From contig JASHNX010000176.1 of NCBI GenBank assembly GCA_030041415.1, positions 1 to 64,000 on the forward strand: a stretch of 64,000 nt of DNA, in the 5' to 3' direction. The notes beneath the pieces are model-generated. The model saw only the letters and a list, made by a program, of their open reading frames with translations. It searched no databases and had not been told where the DNA came from. Positions 17,778 through 26,085 of this stretch are shown here, one piece after another. Origin of the DNA: Candidatus Sulfotelmatobacter sp. GTDB taxonomy: Bacteria > Acidobacteriota > Terriglobia > Terriglobales > Acidobacteriaceae. How positions within the stretch are numbered: the first letter of the stretch is position 1; every line of letters begins with the position of its first letter. A program made the position numbers and the translations under genes.

Positions 17778-19232
17778 TCACGGCAACACCTGGAACGGAA
17801 CGTTGCTGCTGAGCGTTTCATTCGAAGTCACGACTTGGACTGTGCCGGTGGTTGCGCCGGTCGGCACGGTGACCTCGATTTCGTTCGCTGCTGCTGTGAA
17901 TGAGCTTGCCGCGGTGCCATTGAAGGTCACGCTGGTTGCGCCCGCCAGACTATTCCCCAGAATCGTAATCCTTGCACCCACTTTGCCAGAGGTGGGAATC
18001 GTTTCGACAAATGGGGCCAGACCCGTCGACCAGCGGTAGATTGTCCCCACGCCGCTGGTCCCGCCCCCGTCCGTCGTTCCGTAGAGGTCGCCGTTGGTGG
18101 CTTGCATCGGCGCACCAATTGCAGAGTCCCCATCGGCGCAATTGGCTTCGGAGCAGAAGCTATGCAGCACTTTTAGGTTTCCGGATGGCGTGATTCGAAA
18201 AAGGGTGCCCGAACCGTTGCTGCCGAAACTCGAGGTGACCCCGTAAAAATTACCGTCGGTGGCTTGCACCAGCCCTGCCTGCGGAATACCCCCATCGGCG
18301 CAATTGGTTTGAGAGCAGAAGCTGTAGAGTGTGGTCAGTTTTCCGGCGAGATTGATTTCAAAAACGGTGCCATCGCCGTTCGCGCCGCCGTATGCGGTGG
18401 TGCCGTAGAACTTGCCGTTGCTGGCTTGTATCACGCCACCGATCGGTTCTTGACCATCGCCACAGTTCGACAGGGTACAGAAACTGTAAAGCGTGGTTAC
18501 GTTAAGAGCCGGAGTCGCCTGAAAAACGGCGCCATAGAAGTTGGTCCCGCCGCCTTCAGTGGTCCCATAGAAGTCGCCATTGCTGGCTTGCACCAGCGCA
18601 CCGGAAGGAGCGCCGCCATCGCCAGCGTAGATATCGAAGTTGAAGACTCCTTCGATCGTGCCGGCGCCTGTGATTTCGTAGATCGCACCGTCGTTGTATG
18701 TATCATTGCTGGTTCCTTGAAAAGTCGTCCCATAGAAGTTGCCGTTGCTTCCCTGCGTGACGCCTGCGTGGGGGTTATAGCCAGGGGAATCGCAAGTGGA
18801 ACTTGTGTAGCAGAAACTGTAGATCGTCGTAAGCTTGCCGGCCGGAGTGATTTCGAAGACGTTGCCGAATCCAGTGCTTCCGCCCGATACGGTGGTTCCA
18901 TAAAAGTTTCCGTTCGTGGCCAGCGCCACCCCCGCATAGGGTTCATAACCATCGGCACACTCGGCTTGAGCGCAAAAGTTGTACAGCGTGGTGATCCTAC
19001 CCGCGGGACTGACTTCAAAGACCGTACCACCATCATTGGCGCCGTCCCCATATGTTGTGCCGAAAAAATTCCCGTTCGCACCTTGAACGAGTGTTACGTA
19101 GAAAGGGCCGCCGCCATCGGTTCCGTCGAAGCTCGCCAGGGTTTTGAAAGTTTGCCCTGATGATGCGACTGCGGTCGCAATGAAAAGGGCAAGCAGGCTG
19201 CAGGCTATTCTTGTTGCTCTGAGTTCTTCCAT
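17778..19232 (-). CDS. Secreted GloVer-repeat protein with C-terminal IPT/TIG domain
   Basis: This 484-residue protein has a signal peptide (LLALFIATAVASSGQ). Seven tandem repeats of about 50 residues follow, each centred on NGxFYGTT and continuing GTVFEITPAGKLTTLYSFC. They match the GloVer/Gloverin tandem-repeat family common in acidobacteria. Five repeats carry a Cys pair in FCxxxxCxDG, suggesting one disulfide per repeat. Seven such repeats could close a beta-propeller; that is inference. The last 80 residues form an IPT/TIG immunoglobulin-like domain (GARITILGNSLAGATSVTFNG). Function is unknown, but extracellular binding is plausible. AGAGGAG lies 6 nt before the ATG. It is convergent with the amidase. 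Confidence 0.88.
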   Translation of the reverse strand: MEELRATRIACSLLALFIATAVASSGQTFKTLASFDGTDGGGPFYVTLVQGANGNFFGTTYGDGANDGGTVFEVSPAGRITTLYNFCAQAECADGYEPYAGVALATNGNFYGTTVSGGSTGFGNVFEITPAGKLTTIYSFCYTSSTCDSPGYNPHAGVTQGSNGNFYGTTFQGTSNDTYNDGAIYEITGAGTIEGVFNFDIYAGDGGAPSGALVQASNGDFYGTTEGGGTNFYGAVFQATPALNVTTLYSFCTLSNCGDGQEPIGGVIQASNGKFYGTTAYGGANGDGTVFEINLAGKLTTLYSFCSQTNCADGGIPQAGLVQATDGNFYGVTSSFGSNGSGTLFRITPSGNLKVLHSFCSEANCADGDSAIGAPMQATNGDLYGTTDGGGTSGVGTIYRWSTGLAPFVETIPTSGKVGARITILGNSLAGATSVTFNGTAASSFTAAANEIEVTVPTGATTGTVQVVTSNETLSSNVPFQVLP

Positions 19233-19261
19233 GATGTCTCCTCTGCAGGACCGCCTTGTTC

Positions 19262-19280
19262 CGGGCTACCGCATAGCCCG
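19262..19280 (-). other. Perfect hairpin in the leader of the GloVer gene
   Basis: CGGGCTA-CCGCA-TAGCCCG forms a 7-bp stem with a 5-nt loop, about 30 nt upstream of the GloVer ATG. No U-run follows on the minus strand, so it is not a standard terminator. It could be a regulatory leader structure or a protective 5' stem. Farther upstream GCCTTTGGC occurs twice (19348-19370), once followed by CCTA and once by TCGT. Otherwise the 270-nt spacer holds no recognisable gene. Confidence 0.45.
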
Positions 19281-19502
19281 AGGCCACACCAGTCACGGCA
19301 AAAGGAAGGCTCGAAACTGGGCTGGGAGGGGAGGTTCCAATTGCCACGAGCCAAAGGCTAGGGCCAAAGGCAAGGGATTGTCCCTCGATTTGAATTCACC
19401 CGTCAAGATGCAATATTTTGCGGTAGAGGGCCACTTTCAGCAAACCGTCCACTACCTATTTGCAGTGCCTCTCGATCTTGATAGGTAAGGGCCGAGGCCG
19501 CG

Positions 19503-22500
19503 TCAGTCGGCCGTTCTCACGTCGTCGGGCAGCACCAAGGTAAAGGAGCAGTTTCCGGTTGCACTTGAGCAGGAAAGAACTCCGCGGCGCAGAATCTTAG
19601 CCGGCGTGTTGTCAGGGAAAATGAGGCTGTATTGCGCGGTACGGAGAGGATCGGAGAAGATTTTCAGTTTTTCGTCGCCGCTGATAAATTTCACGCCTTC
19701 CGCTCTTGCCAGAGTTCCGGCGCCACCACTGAGGAGGACGAAGAAATCGGCAGTGCCGGTAAGCTTGGCCTTTTCGGAAGCACTGCTCAGATCGATCGTG
19801 CGCAGCGACTGCAACTCCTCTTTCGCGCTCTGTCCGTTTGGCTTGAGCTTATGATCGCTCTTGAGAATAGCGTCGATACGGCCTTGCGTCTCCGGAATCG
19901 GACGCAATCCGCCGAGCGCGAGTTCGTAGGTTGCAAGCGCGCGATCTTTCTTGCCCTCCTTCTCATAAATCTGACCGAGATGGTCGCCGACTTCGCCGTG
20001 CTGGCCCAATTCCCATGCGGCGGCAACATATCTTTCTGCCTCGCCGTATTCGCCTTTGCTGAAATAGACCCATCCGAGAGTGTCCCAATAAGCGACGAGC
20101 GACGGCACAAGTGTCAAATCCTGTTGCGTAAGCCGGTCGAGGGATAGATTGCGCAATGCAGCGGTGGTGGCCGAGACCGCCGATTCCGCGTATTGCTGGG
20201 CTCGATCGAGATGCGTGCCCTTCAGCGACAATTGGTACGCGATGTTATTCCACACGAGCGGCGTGGCTGAGATTTCGATGGCATGGTCGAAGGTGGCAAG
20301 GGCCTTGTCGTCCTGACCAAGATTCAAATAGGCGTCGCCGAGGGTGACTTGTAGCTCTGCGTTGTCGGGCGTAAGTGAAGCGGCTTTTTCGAGTTCCGGC
20401 GCGGCGAGGTCATACTTGCGCCACTCGGAGTACATCGAGCCGAGTCCGGCGTGAGCGAATTTGTCCAGGGGGTTGATTTCGATCTGCTTGTTGAATGCGG
20501 TCGCGGCCTGATCGTACTTGCGTTCCTGCCAATAGGCTCGGCCGAGCGCATTGTAGGCGTACTCGTCGTAGGGATTGATTTCGATCTGTTTGTTGAGCGC
20601 GGCGATGGCGTCATCGTTCTGGCGCATGCCGAGATAAGCCGCGGCCAGAGTATTCCAAACGTATTTGTTCTTGGGATCGACATCGGCTGCGCGTTTGAGA
20701 ACCGCGACAGCCAACGGCAAATTCCCACTAGCGATGGCAGCTCGCCCACTTTCGATCAGATCGTCGGCTTTCATATTTGCCGGGGGAGTGGGTGTCCCTG
20801 CGATGGTGTTTTCGACGGACAAAACCTGGCCGAGATCGGACATCACCGCGTGGCGAAAAGCGGTATAGTCTTCCACGCGAGCAAGGGGAATCTCATCCTG
20901 GCGCATATCGAGCGTGCGCGTGGCGGTGAATACAGTTCCGTCGAGTTTATACGTCGCCTGATAGTCGGCGTAGTCGCGCTTCAGTGAAAACGGCAAAGGT
21001 GCATGCGCCGTGTATTGGGCGGAAAGCTCGAGCGTGATTTTGTAAACGTACTCGGCCTTGGGACCGAGCTTTAGCGGATCCACGGCCGGATCGAGATCAT
21101 CGCCGTTGCCGAAATCCTGCAGATTGAACTGGCAGAGCGGCAGCAAGAGATCGGATTTTCTCTTCGACCAATCCAGATAATTCGGCTTCGCAATGTCATA
21201 CGACATGGTAAACGGCTCGCGGGTCGCGGCCGGATCGCTGATTTTCACATTGGAGACTTCCCCTCCCATGCCGGCATTCACGTTCTCGATGACACGTTGC
21301 CACTGTGCCTCCGGCACGCGGCGGAAGATGGAGCGAAGCATCAGTTCTTCATCGCCGCGGAAGGTGTAGTGCACATGGGCTTCGAGCTTGCCGATCTGGT
21401 TGATTCTTGCATCGACCTCGGAAATTTCCGTGTCGGGCATGGGGGTATCGGCGGGAGTATTTTCGAGATGAGGCGTGCCGTTGGCAGGAATGACGAGGGC
21501 AAGCTTGTCGCGTAATGGATAGGCAAGCAGGCGGAAGGGGGCGACCTCGGCGGTCGTATCCATCCAGATTTCCTGTTGGTTTTTGCCCGATCCTAACGGC
21601 AGCATCGTGATCACATGATCGAATTGCGAGGGCGAAGGAGTGTCTGGATCGAGCTTGCGGCTCGAGTTGATCAGCACAGATGACGCGTGAAAGCCTTCGG
21701 CCTCAAGCAGCGAAGCAAGCAACGTGTGCTTGTCTTTGCAGTCGCCGTACTGATTATGGAGAACGTCGGCTGAGGCGTGCGGCTGATAGCGGCCGAGGCC
21801 GAGCGACAAGCTGACGTAGCGGAAATTCCTGGCCACGTAATCGTAAAGAGCCTCGATCTTGTCCATGTCGCTAGTCAGGCCTTTAGTCAGCTCTTCGGCC
21901 TTGGCGCGGACCTCGGGAGCTGGGGCACGCCGGTCTTTTTCGAGCGTCGCGTACCAGCGGCCGATCTGTTCCCAACTCATGAAGCTCGTGAGCTGAACGT
22001 CGGGACGATCGTCGTCAGGATTTTTCCATTTTTTCTTCTTGTCTTTTGCCTCGTCATCACGCTGAAGATGAGAATTAGTCCAGTGGTAGACACGGCGGCC
22101 GTTGGCGTCGGTGATCTTCGGATCCATGCCGGACTTGTTTTTCAGCTTGACCGGGCGGTCGGCGGACACATCGATGTCGAGCTCTTCATCGAGCATGATG
22201 TTGGTTTTGTCGAAATCGTAGTCGGTCCAGAACTGGTTGGGTGCAAGGGGAGTGTGAATCACGGTAACGATGTCGTATTCGAGCAGCTCCCCGGGCCGCA
22301 GACCGGGAACTGTGACGTGTTTCTGCCGATAATCGGTGTAGACGGGAGCTTCACGCTCGACGGGCATGCTGAGGTCCTGAAGGGCATCCTCGCCTGCCGT
22401 GATGATGCTTCCATCAGCTTTGACCACCCGAACATAGCCGATCTCGACGCGCTCATTGGCTGAGTTGTAGCCGAACTGAATCTGTCCCCACTGCTGCACT

Positions 22501-22787
22501 CCAGCTTCGCTCTGCACGCGGATGCGCATTACAGTTTCCTTGCGGCCCGTGCCATCGCTTTCGAAGCGCAGCGTGGTGCGATATTGCTCGACGACGAAGG
22601 CTTCCTGTGAGTAGTCGTGTTTAGCTTCAGTAGACGCGGTGGCCGATACGGTCCCAGAATTGGGCTTTTGGTCGCCATTGGCTTGGGCTGGAATGGCAGG
22701 ACCGGAAGCGGAGTCGGTTTGGCCCAGGGCAAAGGGGAGTAGGGTTGGCGCGCAAGCGAGAAGAATCAGCAAGAGGAAACGACGCAT
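19503..22787 (-). CDS. Secreted DUF3857-transglutaminase-TPR protein
   Basis: This 1094-residue protein has a signal peptide (FLLLILLACAPTLLPFALG). A DUF3857 domain (about 60-240) is followed by a transglutaminase-like domain with Cys in YGDCKDK (~349), His in FDHVI (~391) and Asp in DTTAEV (~410), a complete papain-like triad. A beta-rich linker comes next, then five to seven TPR units (about 680-960, including three very similar KQIEINPxDxxAYN repeats) and a C-terminal domain. Such proteins are periplasmic or surface-exposed in Acidobacteriota and Bacteroidota. Peptide crosslinking or protease activity is possible but unproven. The promoter is unusually close to the ATG (22795-22823). No operon partner is obvious. 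Confidence 0.9.
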   Translation of the reverse strand: MRRFLLLILLACAPTLLPFALGQTDSASGPAIPAQANGDQKPNSGTVSATASTEAKHDYSQEAFVVEQYRTTLRFESDGTGRKETVMRIRVQSEAGVQQWGQIQFGYNSANERVEIGYVRVVKADGSIITAGEDALQDLSMPVEREAPVYTDYRQKHVTVPGLRPGELLEYDIVTVIHTPLAPNQFWTDYDFDKTNIMLDEELDIDVSADRPVKLKNKSGMDPKITDANGRRVYHWTNSHLQRDDEAKDKKKKWKNPDDDRPDVQLTSFMSWEQIGRWYATLEKDRRAPAPEVRAKAEELTKGLTSDMDKIEALYDYVARNFRYVSLSLGLGRYQPHASADVLHNQYGDCKDKHTLLASLLEAEGFHASSVLINSSRKLDPDTPSPSQFDHVITMLPLGSGKNQQEIWMDTTAEVAPFRLLAYPLRDKLALVIPANGTPHLENTPADTPMPDTEISEVDARINQIGKLEAHVHYTFRGDEELMLRSIFRRVPEAQWQRVIENVNAGMGGEVSNVKISDPAATREPFTMSYDIAKPNYLDWSKRKSDLLLPLCQFNLQDFGNGDDLDPAVDPLKLGPKAEYVYKITLELSAQYTAHAPLPFSLKRDYADYQATYKLDGTVFTATRTLDMRQDEIPLARVEDYTAFRHAVMSDLGQVLSVENTIAGTPTPPANMKADDLIESGRAAIASGNLPLAVAVLKRAADVDPKNKYVWNTLAAAYLGMRQNDDAIAALNKQIEINPYDEYAYNALGRAYWQERKYDQAATAFNKQIEINPLDKFAHAGLGSMYSEWRKYDLAAPELEKAASLTPDNAELQVTLGDAYLNLGQDDKALATFDHAIEISATPLVWNNIAYQLSLKGTHLDRAQQYAESAVSATTAALRNLSLDRLTQQDLTLVPSLVAYWDTLGWVYFSKGEYGEAERYVAAAWELGQHGEVGDHLGQIYEKEGKKDRALATYELALGGLRPIPETQGRIDAILKSDHKLKPNGQSAKEELQSLRTIDLSSASEKAKLTGTADFFVLLSGGAGTLARAEGVKFISGDEKLKIFSDPLRTAQYSLIFPDNTPAKILRRGVLSCSSATGNCSFTLVLPDDVRTAD

Positions 22788-22794
22788 AATTTAC

Positions 22795-22823
22795 ATAGTA
22801 AATCCTAAGGCGACCCTTCCCAA
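22795..22823 (-). promoter_or_regulatory. Promoter abutting the DUF3857 start codon (possible leaderless mRNA)
   Basis: On the minus strand TTGGGA (22818-22823), a 17-nt spacer and TACTAT (22795-22800) are followed after only 7 nt by the ATG at 22787. No Shine-Dalgarno fits. Transcription starting about 7 nt after the -10 would begin at or beside the start codon. Confidence 0.45.
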
Positions 22824-22959
22824 GACGGGCGTTTTAGGAAAAACTCCGCCGTGATCAAGCTGCTGATGATTATGACCTCGGAGCTATGTTCCGGTTGATT
22901 TGGGGGCAACGAGAGTTACCCGACCATTGGCTCGTGATAAACCTCACATTTTTTCGCTT

Positions 22960-22972
22960 TTTGGCCGCCAAA
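22960..22972. promoter_or_regulatory. Palindrome TTTGGC-C-GCCAAA in divergent spacer
   Basis: A perfect 6+1+6 inverted repeat lies in the 291-nt gap between the divergent DUF3857 gene and the small membrane-protein gene. It could be an operator. No regulator is linked to it, so this is only a candidate site. Confidence 0.3.
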
Positions 22973-23078
22973 CAGTAGTAAAATCTGCGGTCAGATAGTC
23001 CTGCCTGGCGCTCTTGCCGGGCAGACGTGACGCAAACCATAATTGCGCCACGATCTTTCCGTCGGAGGTTTTTCTGGT

Positions 23079-23249
23079 ATGGAAGATCGGGCCCCGGGCA
23101 GTACCTCGGCAGTTCCCACTCAGATACAACCCTCAATCAAAAAGCATTTTGCTGGACGCGGTGCGTGGGTTCTGACCGCGTATGGCATCTCCGGACTGGC
23201 TCTGTTCGGAGTGCTCGCCTACTTCTTCTCGGACTATATCGCCCGCTAA
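23079..23249 (+). CDS. Small single-pass membrane protein
   Basis: This is a 56-residue ORF starting MEDRAPGSTSAV, with one hydrophobic helix near the C-terminus (VLTAYGISGLALFGVLAYFF) and a short tail SDYIAR. GGAGG lies 10 nt before the ATG. An in-frame start at 23043 would add 12 unconvincing residues. The charged N-terminus and C-terminal helix suggest a tail-anchored or N-in topology. I do not recognise a family. It is divergent from the DUF3857 gene and convergent with the downstream FAD oxidase, so the context gives no function. Confidence 0.55.
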   Translation: MEDRAPGSTSAVPTQIQPSIKKHFAGRGAWVLTAYGISGLALFGVLAYFFSDYIAR

Positions 23250-23305
23250 GAGGATGCCGCAGACGCGAAGGGAGAAGTGTGTCCTAAGGTTGCCTGTTTC
23301 CAGGG

Positions 23306-24601
23306 TCAGCTCACCCAATCGAGAAACTTGTACCATGCTCCGGCGAATGGCAAAAACCAGGGATTGCCGTTATACATTCCCAGCGGCGCGCCGGGAAATG
23401 GAATACCAATGAAGGGGTTTCCCGGCTTTTCTCCGGCGATCAGCTCGGCCATTTTTTGCCCCTGCCATGTCGCCATTGCAACGCCGTGACCAGCATAGCC
23501 GAGCGCGTAGTAGATACCATCGACCTGACCCGCGTGCGGCATGATGTCAAAAGCAAAATCAAGCGTGCCCCCCCAGACGTAGTCGATCTTCGCGTCAGCC
23601 AGTTGCGGATAAACATCAATCATGCCGCGGCGAAGAATCTCGGCGCTGCGGCGAATGGTCTGATCAGTCTCAGGGAAAAATGCAGCACGGCCTCCAAATA
23701 ATATCCGTCGATCCGGCGTCAGCCGGTAGTAGTAAAGGTAATTTTTCGAGTCATAGATCATGCGGTTGCGCGGGCTGAGTTCGTGGGCGAGTCCTTCCGG
23801 CAGGATTTCGGTTGTGATAATGAACGATCCAATGGGGATGATTTTCATTCGCAAGGCGGGGGTTGCTTCGCCGGTGTAGCCGCTGGTGCCGACAAAGACA
23901 TCACGGGCCCAGAGCTCTCCGCGCGATGTAATAAGCTTCCATCCCGCATCACCTTGATGCGATCCGTGCTGGAGCGATTCGACGCGAGTGTGCTCGAAGA
24001 TTTCGGCTCCGGCTTTGATAGCGGCGCGGCCGAGACCCGCCACGTAACGCGCAGGGTTCAGCCCCGCGCTCATTTCATCGACCATTCCACCGTAATAAAT
24101 CCCGGAGCCAATTTCGGCGCACAAGTCATTTTTCTGCACGACGCGGAGTTGATGGTCGAACTCGCGGCTGATCACTTCCGCCTGGCGTGCGTAATCGTCG
24201 AAATGCTTCTGCTTGCAGGCGACTTCGAGGTGGCCACAGCGCGAGAAATCGCAGTCGATGGTTTCTTCGCGAATAATTCGTTCGACGCAATCGATGGTTT
24301 CTAAAGAAGCCGCGTACATGCGGCGCGTGAGCTCTCGGCCATACATAGAAATCAGCTTATTGACCCCCAGCTTCATGCCCGTGAGCACCATGCCGCCGTT
24401 GCGCGAACTGGCGCCCCAGCCGATCGTTTCGCTTTCGAGAACAGCGACTTTTGCGCCGCGCTTCGCGAGCGTGCGCGCAGCGGAAAGCCCGGTAAATCCT
24501 GCGCCGATGACGGCGACATCCATGCGGCTTGGGAGCGGACGGGCTTGTGGTTTGGGGAATTCTGCGGTGGTGAGCCAGTAGTTGTGTTCGAATAGTTCCA
24601 T
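23306..24601 (-). CDS. FAD-dependent amine/amino-acid oxidase (DadA/PuuB-like)
   Basis: This 431-residue flavoprotein of the DAO family has the Rossmann FAD motif VIGAGFTGLSAA (GxGxxG at about 32-37), ESETIGWGASSRNGGM (the conserved G-A-S-x-R-N-G-G loop) and a C-terminal GYAGHGVAMA segment. It would oxidise a secondary or primary amine or D-amino acid, with closest resemblance to gamma-glutamylputrescine oxidase-type enzymes. The frame extends upstream to a GTG at 24661, but that extension is encoded by a REP-like repeat. The ATG at 24601 gives the family's usual HNYWL opening. It follows a second DAO-family gene on the same strand by about 110 nt. Confidence 0.87.
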   Translation of the reverse strand: MELFEHNYWLTTAEFPKPQARPLPSRMDVAVIGAGFTGLSAARTLAKRGAKVAVLESETIGWGASSRNGGMVLTGMKLGVNKLISMYGRELTRRMYAASLETIDCVERIIREETIDCDFSRCGHLEVACKQKHFDDYARQAEVISREFDHQLRVVQKNDLCAEIGSGIYYGGMVDEMSAGLNPARYVAGLGRAAIKAGAEIFEHTRVESLQHGSHQGDAGWKLITSRGELWARDVFVGTSGYTGEATPALRMKIIPIGSFIITTEILPEGLAHELSPRNRMIYDSKNYLYYYRLTPDRRILFGGRAAFFPETDQTIRRSAEILRRGMIDVYPQLADAKIDYVWGGTLDFAFDIMPHAGQVDGIYYALGYAGHGVAMATWQGQKMAELIAGEKPGNPFIGIPFPGAPLGMYNGNPWFLPFAGAWYKFLDWVS

Positions 24602-24613
24602 TCGACGTGGCAC

Positions 24614-24674
24614 AGTTTTAGGATCTCTGGAAAGAAGGTTCCTCACCTGCGCTTTGCGCACATTCGGAATGACA
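24614..24674. repeat. REP-like interspersed repeat, second copy
   Basis: The minus strand reads GATGTCATTCCGAATGTGCG, then GCGCAAAGCGC (a GCGC-TTT-GCGC hairpin on the plus strand), then GTGAGGAACCTTCTTTCC. It shares the GTCATYCYGA head, GCGC-rich palindromic core and GGAACCTTCTTT-like tail with the copy at 13690-13755. It fills the gap between the two FAD oxidase genes and creates a spurious N-terminal extension on the downstream one. Confidence 0.6.
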
Positions 24675-24712
24675 TCAACTTATCAACATTTAACGTGTCA
24701 CAACTTGCCGTG

Positions 24713-25870
24713 TCACAGCACTGCCGTTTCGTGAATCAGCCGGTTCTCGGCGAACCGCGACAGACTTAATAACGACACATCGATCAGGTCCGTTTTGCCG
24801 GTGAGAATCAGATCGCTGAGAATCTTTCCGGTGGCCGGAGCGTGCATCACGCCATGTCCGCTGAAACCGTTGGCCAGGAAGAAGCCTGGCACACCCGGTG
24901 CTTCGCCGAGAATCGGATGGTGATCGGGCGTCATTTCGTAGAGGCCAGCCCAGGCACGTTTTGGATTCACCGGAAGATTGGCAAAACACGGCACTCGGTC
25001 GGCCGCGCGCGTCAGAATCTTCTCGATAAAGCCCGGATCGAAATCGGTTTTGAATCCCGGCGTTTCTTCTGGATCGTTCCAGGCGAGAAGAAATCCGCGC
25101 GCCTCGGGACGGAAGTGAAAGCCGTTTGACATGTCGATGATCATGGGCGCGGTGTGGGGAAATTCGTCAAAGGGCTCGCTCGGCACCAGCATGCGGCGAA
25201 GAGGTTCCACCGGAAGGTCGATTCCGACGAATCCGGCTACTTCCGCTGCCCATGCCCCAGCACAATTCACCAATCTGCGGGTCGAGATTGTTCCCCGCGC
25301 CGTCTCGATAGAAGTGATTCCAGCGGCATCTCGCTTGATGCCCGTCACAGGGGTGTGCTTCCACAGCGTGGCGCCGCGATCGGTTGCGGCTGCTGTGAAT
25401 CCATTCATAGCGCTGTAGGGATCGACGAAGCCGTCGGTTGAGCAGAAACTTCCGCCGATGATGTCATCGCCGCGCAACTGCGGAAACATGCGAGCGATCT
25501 CATCCCCAGCAAGTAACCCGACATTTTTCAGACCAAGCCGTACTTGCTCCGCATAGTTTGTCTGCAAATATGCCAACTGCTTCTCATTCGTCGCACAAAA
25601 CAGATAGCCTTGCGGGCGATAATCGCAAGGGCTACCAAGCCGTTCTTCGAAGCTGGCATAGAACGGAATTGAATACAGCGACATCTGGATGCTGACGGGG
25701 GTCGAAAACTGGGCGCGCACGCCACCCATGCTTTTGCCCGTAGAACCCTTGCCCTGAGCTGACTCGCGTTCGATAACCAGCACGTTGCGGCAGCCCTGCG
25801 CCGTCAGATGATAGGCAATGCTGGAGCCGACGATTCCTGCGCCGATGATCACAACATCCGCGGTTTGCAT
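24713..25870 (-). CDS. FAD-dependent amine oxidase (sarcosine oxidase/proline dehydrogenase-like)
   Basis: This 385-residue DAO-family flavoprotein has VVIIGAGIVGSSIAYHL at the N-terminus for FAD binding, GSTGKSMGGVRAQFS as the second flavin loop, and ANGFSGHGVMHAPATG near the C-terminus, typical of SoxB, glycine oxidase and L-proline dehydrogenase subunits. It would convert an N-alkyl or cyclic amino acid to an imine. No partner alpha/gamma subunits are nearby, so it may act alone. It is the first gene of a tandem pair with the oxidase at 23306, which is diverged and not a recent duplicate. A 215-nt divergent region separates it from the TonB fusion gene. Confidence 0.88.
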   Translation of the reverse strand: MQTADVVIIGAGIVGSSIAYHLTAQGCRNVLVIERESAQGKGSTGKSMGGVRAQFSTPVSIQMSLYSIPFYASFEERLGSPCDYRPQGYLFCATNEKQLAYLQTNYAEQVRLGLKNVGLLAGDEIARMFPQLRGDDIIGGSFCSTDGFVDPYSAMNGFTAAATDRGATLWKHTPVTGIKRDAAGITSIETARGTISTRRLVNCAGAWAAEVAGFVGIDLPVEPLRRMLVPSEPFDEFPHTAPMIIDMSNGFHFRPEARGFLLAWNDPEETPGFKTDFDPGFIEKILTRAADRVPCFANLPVNPKRAWAGLYEMTPDHHPILGEAPGVPGFFLANGFSGHGVMHAPATGKILSDLILTGKTDLIDVSLLSLSRFAENRLIHETAVL

Positions 25871-26085
25871 AGCGTGAGACGATCCGGTTGAGCCGATTCA
25901 GAATGAAATCAGCATTCTAGCGCAGCCGGCGGGAAGAATTTTCCCGGCTGTGTCTCTCGAAACTTGCCCGCGCCAGCGTCGCTCGAAGTACATGTACCGT
26001 TGATTTATTGGACTGTTCCAAGACCCGATCCGGCCTCAACCTCAGTAACTTGCCGGGGTTACTGTACCTGCCTAGTCTGAGCAGT
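25871..26085. promoter_or_regulatory. Divergent control region with palindromes
   Basis: The spacer holds GTACATGTAC (25988-25997, a perfect 10-bp palindrome), TTGGA-CTGT-TCCAA (about 26009-26022) and a GC-rich hairpin GCCGGCGGGAA...TTCCCGGC (about 25927-25950). These are candidate operators between the FAD oxidase and the receiver-TonB gene. No clear -35/-10 pair was found. Confidence 0.3.

Noticed and set aside
19281-19502. Possible cyclic-di-GMP riboswitch before the GloVer gene
   Set aside because: Some GCAAA/GCCACG words occur but the paired helices and tetraloop-receptor of GEMM could not be formed.
26008-26085. TTG start 78 nt upstream of the receiver-TonB gene
   Set aside because: The receiver fold begins MSLRCLLFSSDE at the ATG at 26086; the extra residues do not fit a receiver.
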